The position numbers and the translations under genes are program-made. A stretch of DNA of 64,000 nucleotides from Pseudoduganella rivuli. Its GTDB lineage: Bacteria; Pseudomonadota; Gammaproteobacteria; Burkholderiales; Burkholderiaceae_D. The DNA is taken from assembly GCF_009674485.1 (NCBI RefSeq), contig NZ_WKJJ01000023.1, forward strand, positions 62,001 through 126,000, given 5' to 3'. Positions 33,305 to 42,479 of the stretch are shown here, piece by piece. The notes under the pieces are model-generated. The model saw only the letters and a list, made by a program, of their open reading frames with translations. It was not told where the DNA came from and searched no databases. Within the stretch, counting starts at the first letter, position 1; each line of letters opens with the position of its first letter.

Positions 33305-35065
33305 ATGAAACGCTGCGCCCTGCTGCTCGCTTTGTCCGCCGCTGTTCCCCTGGCCTTTTCCCAACCTGCCCTGACGACTGTCTCCGAACGTTCGGGTTTC
33401 CAGGCCACGGGCCGTTATGACGAAGTGCAGCGGCTGTGCCGCGCCTTCCAGCAAGCCTATCCCAAGGCCGTGCGCTGCTTCGAGTTCGGCCGCACACCGG
33501 AGGGGCGGCCGATGCTGGCGCTGGCCGTGTCGCGCACGGGCGCGCTGACGGCGGCGCAGGCGCGCAAGCAGAACGTGCCGGTGCTGCTGGTGCAGGGCGG
33601 CATCCATGCCGGTGAAATCGATGGCAAGGACGCCGGTTTCCTGGCGCTGCGCGAAGCGCTGGAAAACAAGGCGGCGCCGGGCGCGCTGGACAAGCAGGTG
33701 CTGCTGTTCGTCCCCGTGTTTAACGTCGATGGCCATGAACGTTTCGGCCCGAACAACCGCCCCAACCAGCGCGGCCCGGTCGAGATGGGCTGGCGCACCA
33801 CGGCGCAGAACTACAACCTGAACCGCGATTACGTGAAAGCGGACGCGCCCGAGATGCAAGCCATGCTGGCGCTGGTCAACCAGTGGGATCCGCTCGCGTA
33901 TATCGACCTGCACGTCACCGATGGCGCCAAGTTCCAGCCGGACGTGTCGATCCAGGTCGAACCCGTGCACGGCGGCGATGCGGCGCTGATGCAATCCGGC
34001 GTGGCGCTGCGCGACGCCGTGATGGCGGACTTGCGCGCGGCGGGTTCCGATCCCAAGCATTTCTATATTTCGTTCGACAAGACCGACGATCCCACGTCCG
34101 GCTTTGTCGACAGCATGGCGCCACCCCGCTTCTCGACCGGTTATTTCCCGCTGCGTAACCGCTTTGCCATGCTGGTGGAAACCCATTCGTGGAAAGACTA
34201 TCCAACCCGCGTGCGCATCACGCGCAACACCATCGTGTCGCTGTTGTCGCAGGTGGCGGCCCACGGCGCCGTGTGGAGCAAACAGGCGCGTGAAGCGGAC
34301 CAGCGCGCGCTGGCGCTGGGCGGCCAGCCGGTTCCCCTCAGCTACAAGGCGACAGACAAGGTGCGGCTGATCCAGTTCGCCGGCTATGAATACACGCGCA
34401 CGCCGTCCGACGTGTCGGGCGCGCTGTGGACCCGCTATGACGAGAGCAAACCGCAAATGTGGACTGTGCCGCTGCGCGACGAAGTGGTGCCGGACTTGCA
34501 GGTGGCGGCGCCCGCAGGCGGCTATATCGTGCCGGCCGCGTGGGCGGAACAGATCGGCGCCAAGCTGAAACAGCACGGCATCACGTACAAGGTGCTGGAC
34601 AAGGAACTGGGCAAGGTCGCGGTGGAAGCGTTCCGCGCCGACACCATGAAATTCAATGCGCAATCGTTCGAAGGCCACCAGTCGGTGACGGTGACGGGGG
34701 CATGGAAGGCGGAACAGCGCGACGTCGGCAAGGGCGCGCTGTTCGTGCCGTCCGCGCAGCCGAAAGTGCGGCTGGTGGTGGCCATGCTCGAACCGCTGAG
34801 CGCCGATTCGCTGCACACGTGGGGCGTGTTCAACACGGCTTACGAGCGCAAGGAATACATGGAAGAGTACGTGGCGGAACAGGTGGCGCGCGAACAGCTG
34901 GCGGCCGATCCGGCACTGGCGGCGGCCTTCAAGCGCAAGCTGGAAACGGATCCCGCGTTTGCCGCCAATCCGGAAGCCCGCCTGGACTTCTTTGCGCGCC
35001 GCCACGCGTCGTGGGATGAACGCTATCAGCTGTATCCGGTGCTGCGCAGCGCCGTGGTGCGTTGA
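33305..35065 (+). CDS. Exported M14-family zinc carboxypeptidase-like protein
   Basis: 586 residues with a signal peptide ending about A-F-S before QPALTT. The zinc site is seen as GGIHAGEIDGKD (H101, E104) with the third ligand His in AYIDLHVTDG (about 203), and the catalytic Glu is likely in MLVETHSWKDYP (about 290). These are the M14 signatures. The last 250 residues form an extra domain absent from plain carboxypeptidases. The start ATG at 33305 follows GGAG; a TTG just before it is less likely. It probably acts in the periplasm or outside on peptides; the substrate is unknown. Confidence 0.9.
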   Translation: MKRCALLLALSAAVPLAFSQPALTTVSERSGFQATGRYDEVQRLCRAFQQAYPKAVRCFEFGRTPEGRPMLALAVSRTGALTAAQARKQNVPVLLVQGGIHAGEIDGKDAGFLALREALENKAAPGALDKQVLLFVPVFNVDGHERFGPNNRPNQRGPVEMGWRTTAQNYNLNRDYVKADAPEMQAMLALVNQWDPLAYIDLHVTDGAKFQPDVSIQVEPVHGGDAALMQSGVALRDAVMADLRAAGSDPKHFYISFDKTDDPTSGFVDSMAPPRFSTGYFPLRNRFAMLVETHSWKDYPTRVRITRNTIVSLLSQVAAHGAVWSKQAREADQRALALGGQPVPLSYKATDKVRLIQFAGYEYTRTPSDVSGALWTRYDESKPQMWTVPLRDEVVPDLQVAAPAGGYIVPAAWAEQIGAKLKQHGITYKVLDKELGKVAVEAFRADTMKFNAQSFEGHQSVTVTGAWKAEQRDVGKGALFVPSAQPKVRLVVAMLEPLSADSLHTWGVFNTAYERKEYMEEYVAEQVAREQLAADPALAAAFKRKLETDPAFAANPEARLDFFARRHASWDERYQLYPVLRSAVVR

Positions 35066-35129
35066 CTCTAATCATTGTCATTGGCGCGACACTCTGGGTC
35101 GCATCGGATAATTGCTGGTAAAATTGGAA

Positions 35130-35162
35130 ATCAAATTATCAATTAGTTAATAGTAATTTGAT
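35130..35162. promoter_or_regulatory. AT-rich inverted repeat upstream of a small protein gene
   Basis: ATCAAATTA (35130-35138) and TAATTTGAT (35154-35162) are perfect 9-bp complements around a 15-base AT-rich spacer. The 155-base gap between the M14 gene and the small gene is clearly more AT-rich than its surroundings. It may be an operator or the promoter zone. Confidence 0.4.
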
Positions 35163-35220
35163 ACTGAGTTCCAGCATCGTCCAGCATTATCCAGATCCGC
35201 AGCTTTGAAGAGGTAACACC

Positions 35221-35505
35221 ATGACCCGCACCGATAGCACCAGCCTCGACGGCATTCCTGATGGCGAGGTTGCGCCACGCGCAGCGCCGGTTTTTGCCAA
35301 CGCCGCCACGCCGGAACAGGCGGCGGCGTTGTATGACGAGCAGAAACGCAAAGCCGCGGCGATGGAAGCGGCGCTGGGTGCGTTTGACGGCAATTTTGCC
35401 GCGCTGCCGACGATGTCGGTGCGCAGCCTGGATGACATGACGCGCGGCGGCGACTGGAAGCTGGCGCGCTCGCGCATCAAACTGGCGGAGCCGTCGGAAG
35501 ACTGA
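35221..35505 (+). CDS. Small protein of unknown function
   Basis: 94 residues, soluble, no signal peptide or membrane segment, no cysteines. The middle is Ala-rich and helical (ATPEQAAALYDEQKRKAAAM), followed by a short conserved-looking LPTMSVRSLDDMTRGGDWKL. GAGGTAAC precedes the ATG. Codon usage matches the neighbours and a terminator follows, which supports a real gene. I do not recognise the family. Confidence 0.7.
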   Translation: MTRTDSTSLDGIPDGEVAPRAAPVFANAATPEQAAALYDEQKRKAAAMEAALGAFDGNFAALPTMSVRSLDDMTRGGDWKLARSRIKLAEPSED

Positions 35506-35507
35506 CG

Positions 35508-35526
35508 GCCCGCACGCGGGCGCTTT
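35508..35526 (+). terminator. Short GC-rich terminator between convergent genes
   Basis: GCCCG and CGGGC with a four-base loop are followed by GCTTTT, just after the small gene's stop. It lies between this gene and the convergent ttcA. Confidence 0.5.
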
Positions 35527-35535
35527 TCGCTGCGC

Positions 35536-36471
35536 TTATCCCTGCTGCAGCGGAATGATGCCCGGCACCGTGGCTGGCGTCGAGCACGGTTCTTCATCAA
35601 ACGCGATATCGCCCAGCGGATTGGCCACACCATCGGCCTTGATCTCGGCAAAGCCGAACAAATCGCGGTCCATCAGGTGCGACGGCACCACGGTCGACAG
35701 GGCCGAGAACGTGTTTTCCACGCGGCCCGGCGTTTTCTTTTCCCACTCGCGCAGCATGGCCTTGATTTGCTTGCGCTGCAGGTTTTCCTGCGAGCCGCAC
35801 AGGTCGCAAGGAATGATCGGGAAGTTTTTCACTTGCGCGTAGCGCTCCGTGTCTTCTTCCTTCACGTACGCCAGCGGGCGGATCACCACGTGCTTGCCAT
35901 CGTCGGACACCAGCTTGGCCGGCATGCCTTTCAGCTTACCGCCGAAGAACATGTTGAGGAAGAAGGTTTCCAGGATATCGTCGCGGTGGTGGCCCAGTGC
36001 GATCTTGGTCGCGCCCAGTTCATCCGCCACGCGGTACAGGATGCCGCGCCGCAGGCGCGAGCACAGCGAACACGTGGTTTTGCCTTCGGGGATCAGGCGT
36101 TTGACGATGGAATACGTATCCTGGTTTTCGATGTGGAACGCCACGCCCAGTTCCGTCAGGTAGCGCGGCAGCACGTCGGCCGGGAAGTTCGGCTGCTTCT
36201 GGTCCAGGTTGACGGCGATGATGTCGAAATTGATCGGCGCCCGTTCGCGCAACGTCATCAGGATGTCCAGCAAGGCATAGCTGTCCTTGCCGCCGGACAG
36301 GCACACCATGACCTTGTCGCCTTCTTCAATCATGTTGAAGTCGCCGATGGCCTGGCCCACCAGGCGGCACAGGCGCTTGTGCAGCTTGTGGTCTTCGCGC
36401 GCGATTTTGTCGGCGGATTTGCCGGTGGCAGGGGTCTCCGCCGCCTGCAGGTTGTCAATTACGGCATTCAT
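35536..36471 (-). CDS. ttcA: tRNA 2-thiocytidine(32) synthetase
   Basis: Iron-sulfur enzyme that thiolates C32 of certain tRNAs with ATP. 311 residues. The PP-loop SGGKDS is at 59-64, and the two C-x-x-C pairs TTCSLCSRLRRG (about 134-137) and IPCDLCGSQENLQR (about 225-228) bind the cluster or transfer sulfur. ALGHHRDDILETFFLN and the C-terminal SHLMDRDLFGF are family blocks. The start overlaps the folB stop by one base, so the two are co-transcribed. The last 30 residues are not conserved in the family as far as I can tell. Confidence 0.96.
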   Translation of the reverse strand: MNAVIDNLQAAETPATGKSADKIAREDHKLHKRLCRLVGQAIGDFNMIEEGDKVMVCLSGGKDSYALLDILMTLRERAPINFDIIAVNLDQKQPNFPADVLPRYLTELGVAFHIENQDTYSIVKRLIPEGKTTCSLCSRLRRGILYRVADELGATKIALGHHRDDILETFFLNMFFGGKLKGMPAKLVSDDGKHVVIRPLAYVKEEDTERYAQVKNFPIIPCDLCGSQENLQRKQIKAMLREWEKKTPGRVENTFSALSTVVPSHLMDRDLFGFAEIKADGVANPLGDIAFDEEPCSTPATVPGIIPLQQG

Positions 36472-36869
36472 TACACGTCATCCTTGATGCTGAACACTTC
36501 CACGCCCACGCCCAGGCAATCCGGGTACACGTCGGGCTTCATGGTCGATACGCGCACGGCGCGCACGCGCGGGTGGGCCAGCATGGCCTTGACCACGTCG
36601 TCGCACAGGGTTTCCTGCAAGTGCACGTGGCCTTCCGCCATGCGGCGCGCGATGGTGTCGCGCATGAAGTCGTAGTCGACCACTTCGTGCAATTCATCGG
36701 CATGCGGCGTGGAGACGGCCAGCGGAATGTACAGGTCGACGTTGATGAGGACGCGCTGCTCGCCCTTCTTTTCAAATTCGTGCACGCCGATGTTGATCAT
36801 CACTTCGTAATCGCGAAGGAATAAACGGCGGCAGTCTTGCAGGCGCGGGTGGGTGAGGGCGGACAACAT
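36471..36869 (-). CDS. folB: Dihydroneopterin aldolase
   Basis: Folate-pathway aldolase splitting dihydroneopterin. 132 residues, normal length. The core is IGVHEFEKKGEQRVLINVDL with the conserved Glu, then DELHEVVDYDFMRDTI and HVHLQETLCDDVVKAML. It sits between a FolM-like reductase gene upstream and ttcA downstream on the same strand, a common order in Burkholderiales. Confidence 0.92.
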   Translation of the reverse strand: MLSALTHPRLQDCRRLFLRDYEVMINIGVHEFEKKGEQRVLINVDLYIPLAVSTPHADELHEVVDYDFMRDTIARRMAEGHVHLQETLCDDVVKAMLAHPRVRAVRVSTMKPDVYPDCLGVGVEVFSIKDDV

Positions 36870-36896
36870 GGTTGAACTTTCTACTAAAAATTGTAA

Positions 36897-37685
36897 TTAC
36901 TTGGCGAGGAACATCACATCGCGCGGCAAGGCCATCAAGTGCTGGCCGCCATCGACCAGCAAGGTGCTGCCGGTCAGCGCGGCGGCCCGGGCTGCATACA
37001 GCACGGCCTGGACGATGTCGTCCGGCGTGCTGGAGCGGCCCAGCGGCGTTTGCTGGTGCGCGTTGGCGAACCCTTCCTCGGTCTGGTCGCCGGACACCAG
37101 GGTGATGCCTGGCGCGATGCCGACCACGCGCAATTTCGGCGCCAAGGCCTGCGCCAGCAAGGTGGTCGCCGTATGCAGCGCAGCCTTGGACAGGGTATAG
37201 GACAGGAAGTCGGGATTGAGATTGTACAGTTTTTGGTCAAGCAGATTGATAACCACGGCCTGATGACCATCTTGCGTGGCCGCATGCAGCGCCTGCGCCA
37301 GCAGCAATGGCGCCGCCACATTGGCCGACATGTGCGACGCCAGCCGGGCCTGCGTGAAGTCGGCGGCGCTGTCATAGTCGAACAGCGACGCGTTGTTGAC
37401 CACGCAGTGGACGGGGCCGAGCGCGGCGATCGCCTGCGGCAGCAGCGCCCGGGTCCGGGCTTCGTCGGACAGGTCGCACGGCAGCGCCACGGCGCGCCGG
37501 CCCAGTGCGCGGATCTGCTCCACCACTTGCAAGGCTTCCGCGTGCGAATGCCGGTAATGCACGGCAATATCCCAGCCCGCCTGCGCCATGCCCAGGGCAA
37601 TGGCGCGGCCGATGCGGCGCGCGGCGCCCGTCACGAGCGCGACGCGGGGGGATTCAGAGTCGGGTATGGCGGTGGTCAAATTCAT
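36897..37685 (-). CDS. SDR-family pteridine/dihydrofolate reductase, FolM-like
   Basis: 262 residues with the NADP-binding motif VALVTGAARRIGRAIA (TGxxxRxG type with Arg-Arg, as in FolM and pteridine reductases), CVVNNASLFDYDS and the catalytic YTLSK. It probably reduces a pterin or dihydrofolate. Adjacency to folB supports a pterin substrate, but no biochemical proof can be read here. It is divergent from the MidA-like gene with 32 bases between the start codons. Confidence 0.85.
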   Translation of the reverse strand: MNLTTAIPDSESPRVALVTGAARRIGRAIALGMAQAGWDIAVHYRHSHAEALQVVEQIRALGRRAVALPCDLSDEARTRALLPQAIAALGPVHCVVNNASLFDYDSAADFTQARLASHMSANVAAPLLLAQALHAATQDGHQAVVINLLDQKLYNLNPDFLSYTLSKAALHTATTLLAQALAPKLRVVGIAPGITLVSGDQTEEGFANAHQQTPLGRSSTPDDIVQAVLYAARAAALTGSTLLVDGGQHLMALPRDVMFLAK

Positions 37686-37717
37686 GGTCCGTGGTCAACA
37701 TAATCTACAATGCCGGG

Positions 37718-38881
37718 ATGTCCTTACCTGCACCCACCCCTGACGCGCTGGAAGCGTCCCAAGCCCTGCAACGCCTGATTGCCGCGGAAATCGCGCAGCA
37801 GGACGGCGCGAACGCGGGAGCCATCCCATTTTCCCGCTTTATGGAACTGGCGCTGTATGCGCCCGGCCTCGGCTATTACAGCGGCGGCGCCGCCAAGCTG
37901 GGAAAAGATGGCGACTTTACTACGGCGCCGGAAATGTCGGCACTGTTCGGCGCCACGCTGGCGCATTTGGCAGGCGCTATTATCGCCCAAAGTGCGCCCA
38001 ATATCCTCGAATTCGGCGCCGGCACCGGCAAACTCGCATTCGATATCCTGACCGAGGCGCAAGCGTCCGGCATTGCCGTGGCGTCGTATGCCATCGTCGA
38101 ACTGTCCGGCGAATTGCGCGCGCGCCAGCAAGCGCTGCTGGCGCCCTTCCCGCAAGTCCAGTGGCTCGATGCCTTGCCGGAGTCATTTGAAGGCGTGGTG
38201 TTCGGCAATGAAGTGCTGGACGCCATGCCCGTGCAACTGGTGAAGAAAACCGCGCACGGCTGGCGCGAACTGTACGTGACGGTGGCGGACGGCGAATTCG
38301 CCTATGTCGAACGGGAGCCGGGCGCCGCGCTGGCCGCGCAAATTGCCGCGCAAATTCCTGACCAGGAATACCTGGCCGACGGCTACACGACGGAAGTGCA
38401 TGGCGCCGGTTGCGGGTTCATGGCCACCCTGGGGCAAATGTTGTCGCGTGGAAACAACGGCGCAGCCTTCCTGTTCGACTATGGTTTCCCGGCCCACGAG
38501 TATTACCTGGGGCAGCGCGATGCGGGCACGCTGATGTGCCATTACCGCCACCATGCGCACGGGGAACCGTTCTACCTGCCGGGCTTGCAGGACATCACCG
38601 CCCACGTGGATTTCACGGCCATGGCGATTGCCGCGCAGGATGCCGGCGCGGACGTGCTGGGCTATATGAATCAGGCTTCCTTCCTGTTGTCGGCGGGAAT
38701 CGGCGACTTGTTGACGCGCACCGATCCGGCCGACGCCAAAGCGTATTTGCCGCAAGCCAACGCCGTGCAAAAGCTGTTATCGCCGGCGGAAATGGGCGAA
38801 TTGTTCAAGGTGCTGATTGTCGGGAAAAACATCGAATTGCCGCCGCAAATTGCTGCCGCAGACCGCACTCACAAGTTGTAA
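37718..38881 (+). CDS. MidA/NDUFAF7-like SAM-dependent methyltransferase
   Basis: 387 residues from the ATG at 37718. Family signatures are FMELALYAPGLGYYSGG, GDFTTAPEMSALFGATLA and the SAM motif ILEFGAGTGKLAFDIL. Then come VFGNEVLDAMPVQLVK and the late FLFDYGFPAHEYY. In mitochondria the relative NDUFAF7 methylates an Arg of complex I. The bacterial role is not established, so no symbol is given. The upstream frame in the divergent reductase is antisense and not part of the gene. Confidence 0.9.
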   Translation: MSLPAPTPDALEASQALQRLIAAEIAQQDGANAGAIPFSRFMELALYAPGLGYYSGGAAKLGKDGDFTTAPEMSALFGATLAHLAGAIIAQSAPNILEFGAGTGKLAFDILTEAQASGIAVASYAIVELSGELRARQQALLAPFPQVQWLDALPESFEGVVFGNEVLDAMPVQLVKKTAHGWRELYVTVADGEFAYVEREPGAALAAQIAAQIPDQEYLADGYTTEVHGAGCGFMATLGQMLSRGNNGAAFLFDYGFPAHEYYLGQRDAGTLMCHYRHHAHGEPFYLPGLQDITAHVDFTAMAIAAQDAGADVLGYMNQASFLLSAGIGDLLTRTDPADAKAYLPQANAVQKLLSPAEMGELFKVLIVGKNIELPPQIAAADRTHKL

Positions 38882-39006
38882 GATGAAGAAATAGCACCGT
38901 TTACCTGCCGTGTTCGCTGCGCCTTGGCAATGGGAATCCGCTATGATATTTCGCCGGGCGTGGCAATCCTGCCGCGCGGCGCACAGCTCCAACAACGAAC
39001 GTAACG

Positions 39007-39969
39007 ATGGGAAAAGTACATTCTCACTATGACAACCTGAAGGTGTCCCGCATGGCGCCGCAGGAAGTCATACGTGCAGCTTACAAGGCGCTGAGCCAGA
39101 AATATCACCCGGATAAAAACCCGGGCGATGACAAGGCTGCGCGCATCATGGCGATCATTAATACCGCCTACGGCACGCTGTCGGATCCGCAAAAGCGCAA
39201 GGAACACGACGAATGGATCGCGGCCGAGGAATGGGAAATCGGCTGGCTGGAAAGCACGCACGACGATGGTGAAACCCGGCCGGCCGCGCGCGGCGAACAC
39301 TGGCCGGGCCACGTGGGCGAACCGCGCCCCGTGAAATCGCGTTTGCGCCGCAACTGGAAGTGGGGCGTGGCGCTGGGTGTCGGCATTATCGGCGGCTGGA
39401 TCGGCGGCGTGCTGTCGGCGGGACAACCCCGCTTGCAAGCCGCGCTGGCGTCCGCGCTGGGCGGCAAGAGTGAATTAAGCGCGACCATGGTGAGCGCCCA
39501 TGTGCCGCTGCGTCCGGCGGAAGTGCAGCCGAAGCCGGATCCGCTGACCGACAGCTGGGCCGTCGTGAAACCCCATGTACCGGATGCCGCCGCGCGTCCC
39601 CCTGCCATCAAGGTGATGGCGCTGTCGCAGGTGGTGTTACCGGGCCCCTCGGCGCAACAGGATTGCGAAGCGGACCAGCCGACCCTGGTGGCGCCGAATG
39701 GCGAAGCGTGGCCCGCGCAATCGGGTTATGTGGACGGTTTCCCGATCGGCAACAAGGGCGACGACATGCAGCTGACCCTGGACAACAGCAACAATACGTC
39801 CGCCGTGTTCATCAAGGTGTTCGACCTGGAGCGCAAGTCCAATGTGCGCTATGCGTACGTGCAGCCGCGCGATACGCTGGTGGTGGACAAGCTGATGGCG
39901 GGGAAGTATGAAATCCGCTACCAGAACCTGGATATGGGGATAGACCGCGCCGGTTGCCGGCGCAAGTAG
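39007..39969 (+). CDS. J-domain protein with a membrane segment
   Basis: 320 residues. The N-terminal J domain (about 6-70) has the essential HPD at 34-36 (KYHPDKNPGDDKAAR) and should stimulate a DnaK-type Hsp70. A basic stretch leads to one membrane helix (about 118-140, WGVALGVGIIGGWIGGVLS). The C-terminal half (about 140-320) is a beta-rich domain of unknown type, likely on the other side of the membrane, with two cysteines. It lacks the Gly/Phe and zinc domains of DnaJ, so it is a type III J protein. Confidence 0.85.
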   Translation: MGKVHSHYDNLKVSRMAPQEVIRAAYKALSQKYHPDKNPGDDKAARIMAIINTAYGTLSDPQKRKEHDEWIAAEEWEIGWLESTHDDGETRPAARGEHWPGHVGEPRPVKSRLRRNWKWGVALGVGIIGGWIGGVLSAGQPRLQAALASALGGKSELSATMVSAHVPLRPAEVQPKPDPLTDSWAVVKPHVPDAAARPPAIKVMALSQVVLPGPSAQQDCEADQPTLVAPNGEAWPAQSGYVDGFPIGNKGDDMQLTLDNSNNTSAVFIKVFDLERKSNVRYAYVQPRDTLVVDKLMAGKYEIRYQNLDMGIDRAGCRRK

Positions 39970-40006
39970 ACAGGCCGTTCCGTTTGATTGCGCGAGGCGT
40001 TACTCC

Positions 40007-40070
40007 GTAGGGCGGCTTGGGTTCATCAAGCCGCCATGCATCCGTCAACGTGGCGCATGCATGGCTGTTC
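40007..40070. repeat. GTAGGGCGG palindromic repeat, copy 2
   Basis: GTAGGGCGG at 40007-40015 opens a perfect 9-bp hairpin (GGCGGCTTG 40011-40019 / CAAGCCGCC 40027-40035) followed by ATGCATCCGTCAACG and a second ATGCATG, ending in TGTTCAA. The flanks match the copy between metK and ahcY. It lies between convergent genes. Confidence 0.6.
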
Positions 40071-40076
40071 AAGCGC

Positions 40077-41753
40077 TTAAAACTCTTCCCAGCCGTCATT
40101 CTCCGGCGCCGCCTTGACCGGCGCTTTCACCGCCAGCTGCCGCTGCGCGGAGGCCGGCTTGGACGCCGCCTTGGGCGCAGGAGGTGGCGTTACCGCGCTT
40201 TCCCCGAGCAGCTTGAATATGCTGACCGACTGTGCCAGCGTACCCGCCTCGTCCTGCATCGATTGCGCCGCCGCGGCCGCCTGTTCCACCAGGGCGGCAT
40301 TTTGCTGCGTCATTTCATCCATCTGCGAAATCGCTTCATTGACTTGCTCGATGCCGGCGCTCTGCTCCTGGCTGGCGGACGTGATTTCGCCCATGATGTC
40401 GGCCACCTGGCGCACCGACGTGACGATCAGCTCCATGGTCTGGCCCGCTTCGTTGACCAGCTTGGCGCCGCTGTCGACCTTGTCCACGGAATCGCCGATC
40501 AGCGTCTTGATTTCTTTCGCGGCGGACGCGGAACGCTGCGCCAGCGACCGCACTTCCGACGCCACCACGGCAAAGCCCCGGCCCTGTTCGCCGGCGCGGG
40601 CCGCTTCCACGGCAGCATTCAGCGCCAGGATATTGGTCTGGAAGGCGATGCTGTCGATCACGCCGATGATGTCGACGATGCGGCTCGAACTTTCCTTGAT
40701 CGACCCCATGGTCTCGACCACTTGCGACACCACCTGGCCACCCTGTTGCGCCACGGACGAAGCGGAGATCGCCAGCTGGTTGGCCTGGCGCGCGTTGTCC
40801 GCGTTTTGCTTGACGGTCGACGTCAGTTCTTCCATCGAGCTGGCGGTTTCTTCCAGCGAACTGGCTTGCGATTCCGTGCGGCCGGACAAGTCCATATTGC
40901 CGCTGGCGATTTCACTGGACGCGCGCGAAATCGTGGCCGAACTGGCGCGCACGCCCGACACCGTCATCGACAGGCTTTCATTCATATGGCGCAAGGCCAG
41001 CAGCAATTCGCCGGTTTCCGTGCGGTCGTTGGCGTCGACCGCGATCGATGCCGTCAAGTCGCCGTCGGCCACGTTCTTGGCCACATTGACGGCCTTGTCC
41101 AGCGGACCGGTGATCGAGCGGGTGATCAGCACCGACAGCAGCGCCGTCAGCGCCAGGCCGGCGACGCCGATGGCGATCATCAGTCCGCGCGAAAACGCGA
41201 TATCGCGCTCATTGCTGTTGCTGGCGTTGTCGATGTCGGCGATCTGCGTTTGCGCCATGGCCTTGGTGGCTTCCAGCAGCGTATTGAGGGCAGGGAACGC
41301 TTCGCTGTTCATTTGCTTGGCCGCGTCGTCCTTGCGGTCTTCCTCGACCAGTTCCGCGACCTTGATATAAGCGGTGGTGTACGTGGCCAGGGCGGTGCGG
41401 ATCCGGGCCAGGCCATCCTTGTCGGTTTGCGTATCGGCGGTTTTTTCCATGGCCGACAGCGCTTCCTCGATGGTTTTCTTGTTGGCGTCGATGATGCCGT
41501 AGAACTGGCCGCGCTGGGCCTTGTCCGGCAGGATGAACAGGGCCAGGGTGCGGCCCGCGTTTTCACGGGCCAGCGCATCGACGGTATTGGCGGCGCGCGC
41601 GCTGACGAAGTCGAATTCGCGCATGTGGCGGTTGTCGCGGTCGATTGCCGTGAAGCGGGCGAAGGCGACCGCAATGACGATCACCAGCAGCACGACCATG
41701 ATGCCGAACGCTGCGTTCAGGCGGGTACGGATGTTATAGCGGGACAGGTTCAT
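40077..41753 (-). CDS. Methyl-accepting chemotaxis protein
   Basis: 558-residue inner-membrane receptor. TM1 is at about 10-32, a four-helix periplasmic sensor (with ALARENAGRTLALFILPDK) at about 35-190, TM2 at about 190-212, then HAMP and the signalling domain. The conserved hairpin tip IDSIAFQTNILALNAAVEAA, quoted at about 40600-40665, is present, as are methylation-region helices. It ends in D-G-W-E-E-F, a CheR-docking pentapeptide like the NWETF tail of E. coli receptors. It is co-oriented with cheW, seven bases downstream of it. The ligand is unknown. Confidence 0.95.
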   Translation of the reverse strand: MNLSRYNIRTRLNAAFGIMVVLLVIVIAVAFARFTAIDRDNRHMREFDFVSARAANTVDALARENAGRTLALFILPDKAQRGQFYGIIDANKKTIEEALSAMEKTADTQTDKDGLARIRTALATYTTAYIKVAELVEEDRKDDAAKQMNSEAFPALNTLLEATKAMAQTQIADIDNASNSNERDIAFSRGLMIAIGVAGLALTALLSVLITRSITGPLDKAVNVAKNVADGDLTASIAVDANDRTETGELLLALRHMNESLSMTVSGVRASSATISRASSEIASGNMDLSGRTESQASSLEETASSMEELTSTVKQNADNARQANQLAISASSVAQQGGQVVSQVVETMGSIKESSSRIVDIIGVIDSIAFQTNILALNAAVEAARAGEQGRGFAVVASEVRSLAQRSASAAKEIKTLIGDSVDKVDSGAKLVNEAGQTMELIVTSVRQVADIMGEITSASQEQSAGIEQVNEAISQMDEMTQQNAALVEQAAAAAQSMQDEAGTLAQSVSIFKLLGESAVTPPPAPKAASKPASAQRQLAVKAPVKAAPENDGWEEF

Positions 41754-41760
41754 GAAATAA

Positions 41761-42252
41761 TCAGGCGGCAGTCGGATCGGTCAGGCCCATTTCCGGGCTG
41801 GTCATCAGGCGGTCGATGTCGACCAGGATCAGCATGCGGTCGTCGATGGTGCCCAGGCCGATGATGTATTCCGTCGAGAAGGCCGTGCCCATTTCCGGCG
41901 ACGGTTTGACCTGGTCTTGCGTCAAGGTCGTCACGTCCGACACGGAATCGACCACCATGCCCACCACGCGGCCATTGATGTTCAAGATGATGACGACCGT
42001 GAACTGGTCATACACGGCTTCGCCCAGCTGGAATTTGATGCGCATGTCCACCACGGGGATCACGATGCCGCGCAGGTTGATGACGCCCTTGATGAATTCC
42101 GGCGCGCTGGCGATGCGGGTGACGGCTTCATAGCCGCGGATTTCCTGCACTTTCAGGATATCGATTCCATACTCTTCCTTGCCCAGTCTGAAAGCGAGGA
42201 ATTCACGGCCTGCAATATCGCTGTCGGTATTTGCTGTGGTGGGGACTTGCAT
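41761..42252 (-). CDS. cheW: Chemotaxis coupling protein CheW
   Basis: 163 residues coupling receptors to the kinase CheA. Signature stretches are EFLAFRLGKEEYGIDILKV, INLRGIVIPVVDMRIKF and VVDSVSDVTTL. It is the first gene of a two-gene minus-strand operon with the receptor. No cheA, cheB or cheR is in the window, so this pair is probably an accessory set feeding a main cluster elsewhere. Confidence 0.95.
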   Translation of the reverse strand: MQVPTTANTDSDIAGREFLAFRLGKEEYGIDILKVQEIRGYEAVTRIASAPEFIKGVINLRGIVIPVVDMRIKFQLGEAVYDQFTVVIILNINGRVVGMVVDSVSDVTTLTQDQVKPSPEMGTAFSTEYIIGLGTIDDRMLILVDIDRLMTSPEMGLTDPTAA

Positions 42253-42283
42253 AATGTCATCCTTGTAACGAAAGTGGACGTGC

Positions 42284-42359
42284 GGCAGCGCCGCGCCAGA
42301 CCATCAGAGTAACGGTTTTCAGTGCTTCCTGCAGAATGTTGCCAGGATGCGGCGCTGCC
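42284..42359. other. Spaced inverted repeat between cheW and the HD-GYP gene
   Basis: GGCAGCGCCGC (42284-42294) and GCGGCGCTGCC (42349-42359) are perfect 11-bp complements 54 bases apart. They lie in the 227-base divergent gap. They could form a stem in the cheW leader or be paired protein sites. No strong promoter was recognised in the rest of the gap. Confidence 0.35.
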
Positions 42360-42479
42360 AGGAACAGGGGTTGTCATGGTATTAAATTCTGATTATGCTG
42401 GGAACTAGACGTGATGTGAGCGCCGCCTCGAGCGCGAACCGCACAGCCGCAATCCGGCCCGTGCGACCTGGGAGACTGT

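Noticed and set aside
37505..37717. Longer N-terminus for the MidA-like methyltransferase
   Set aside because: The extra codons are antisense to the FolM-like gene, and the conserved protein begins at the ATG at 37718.
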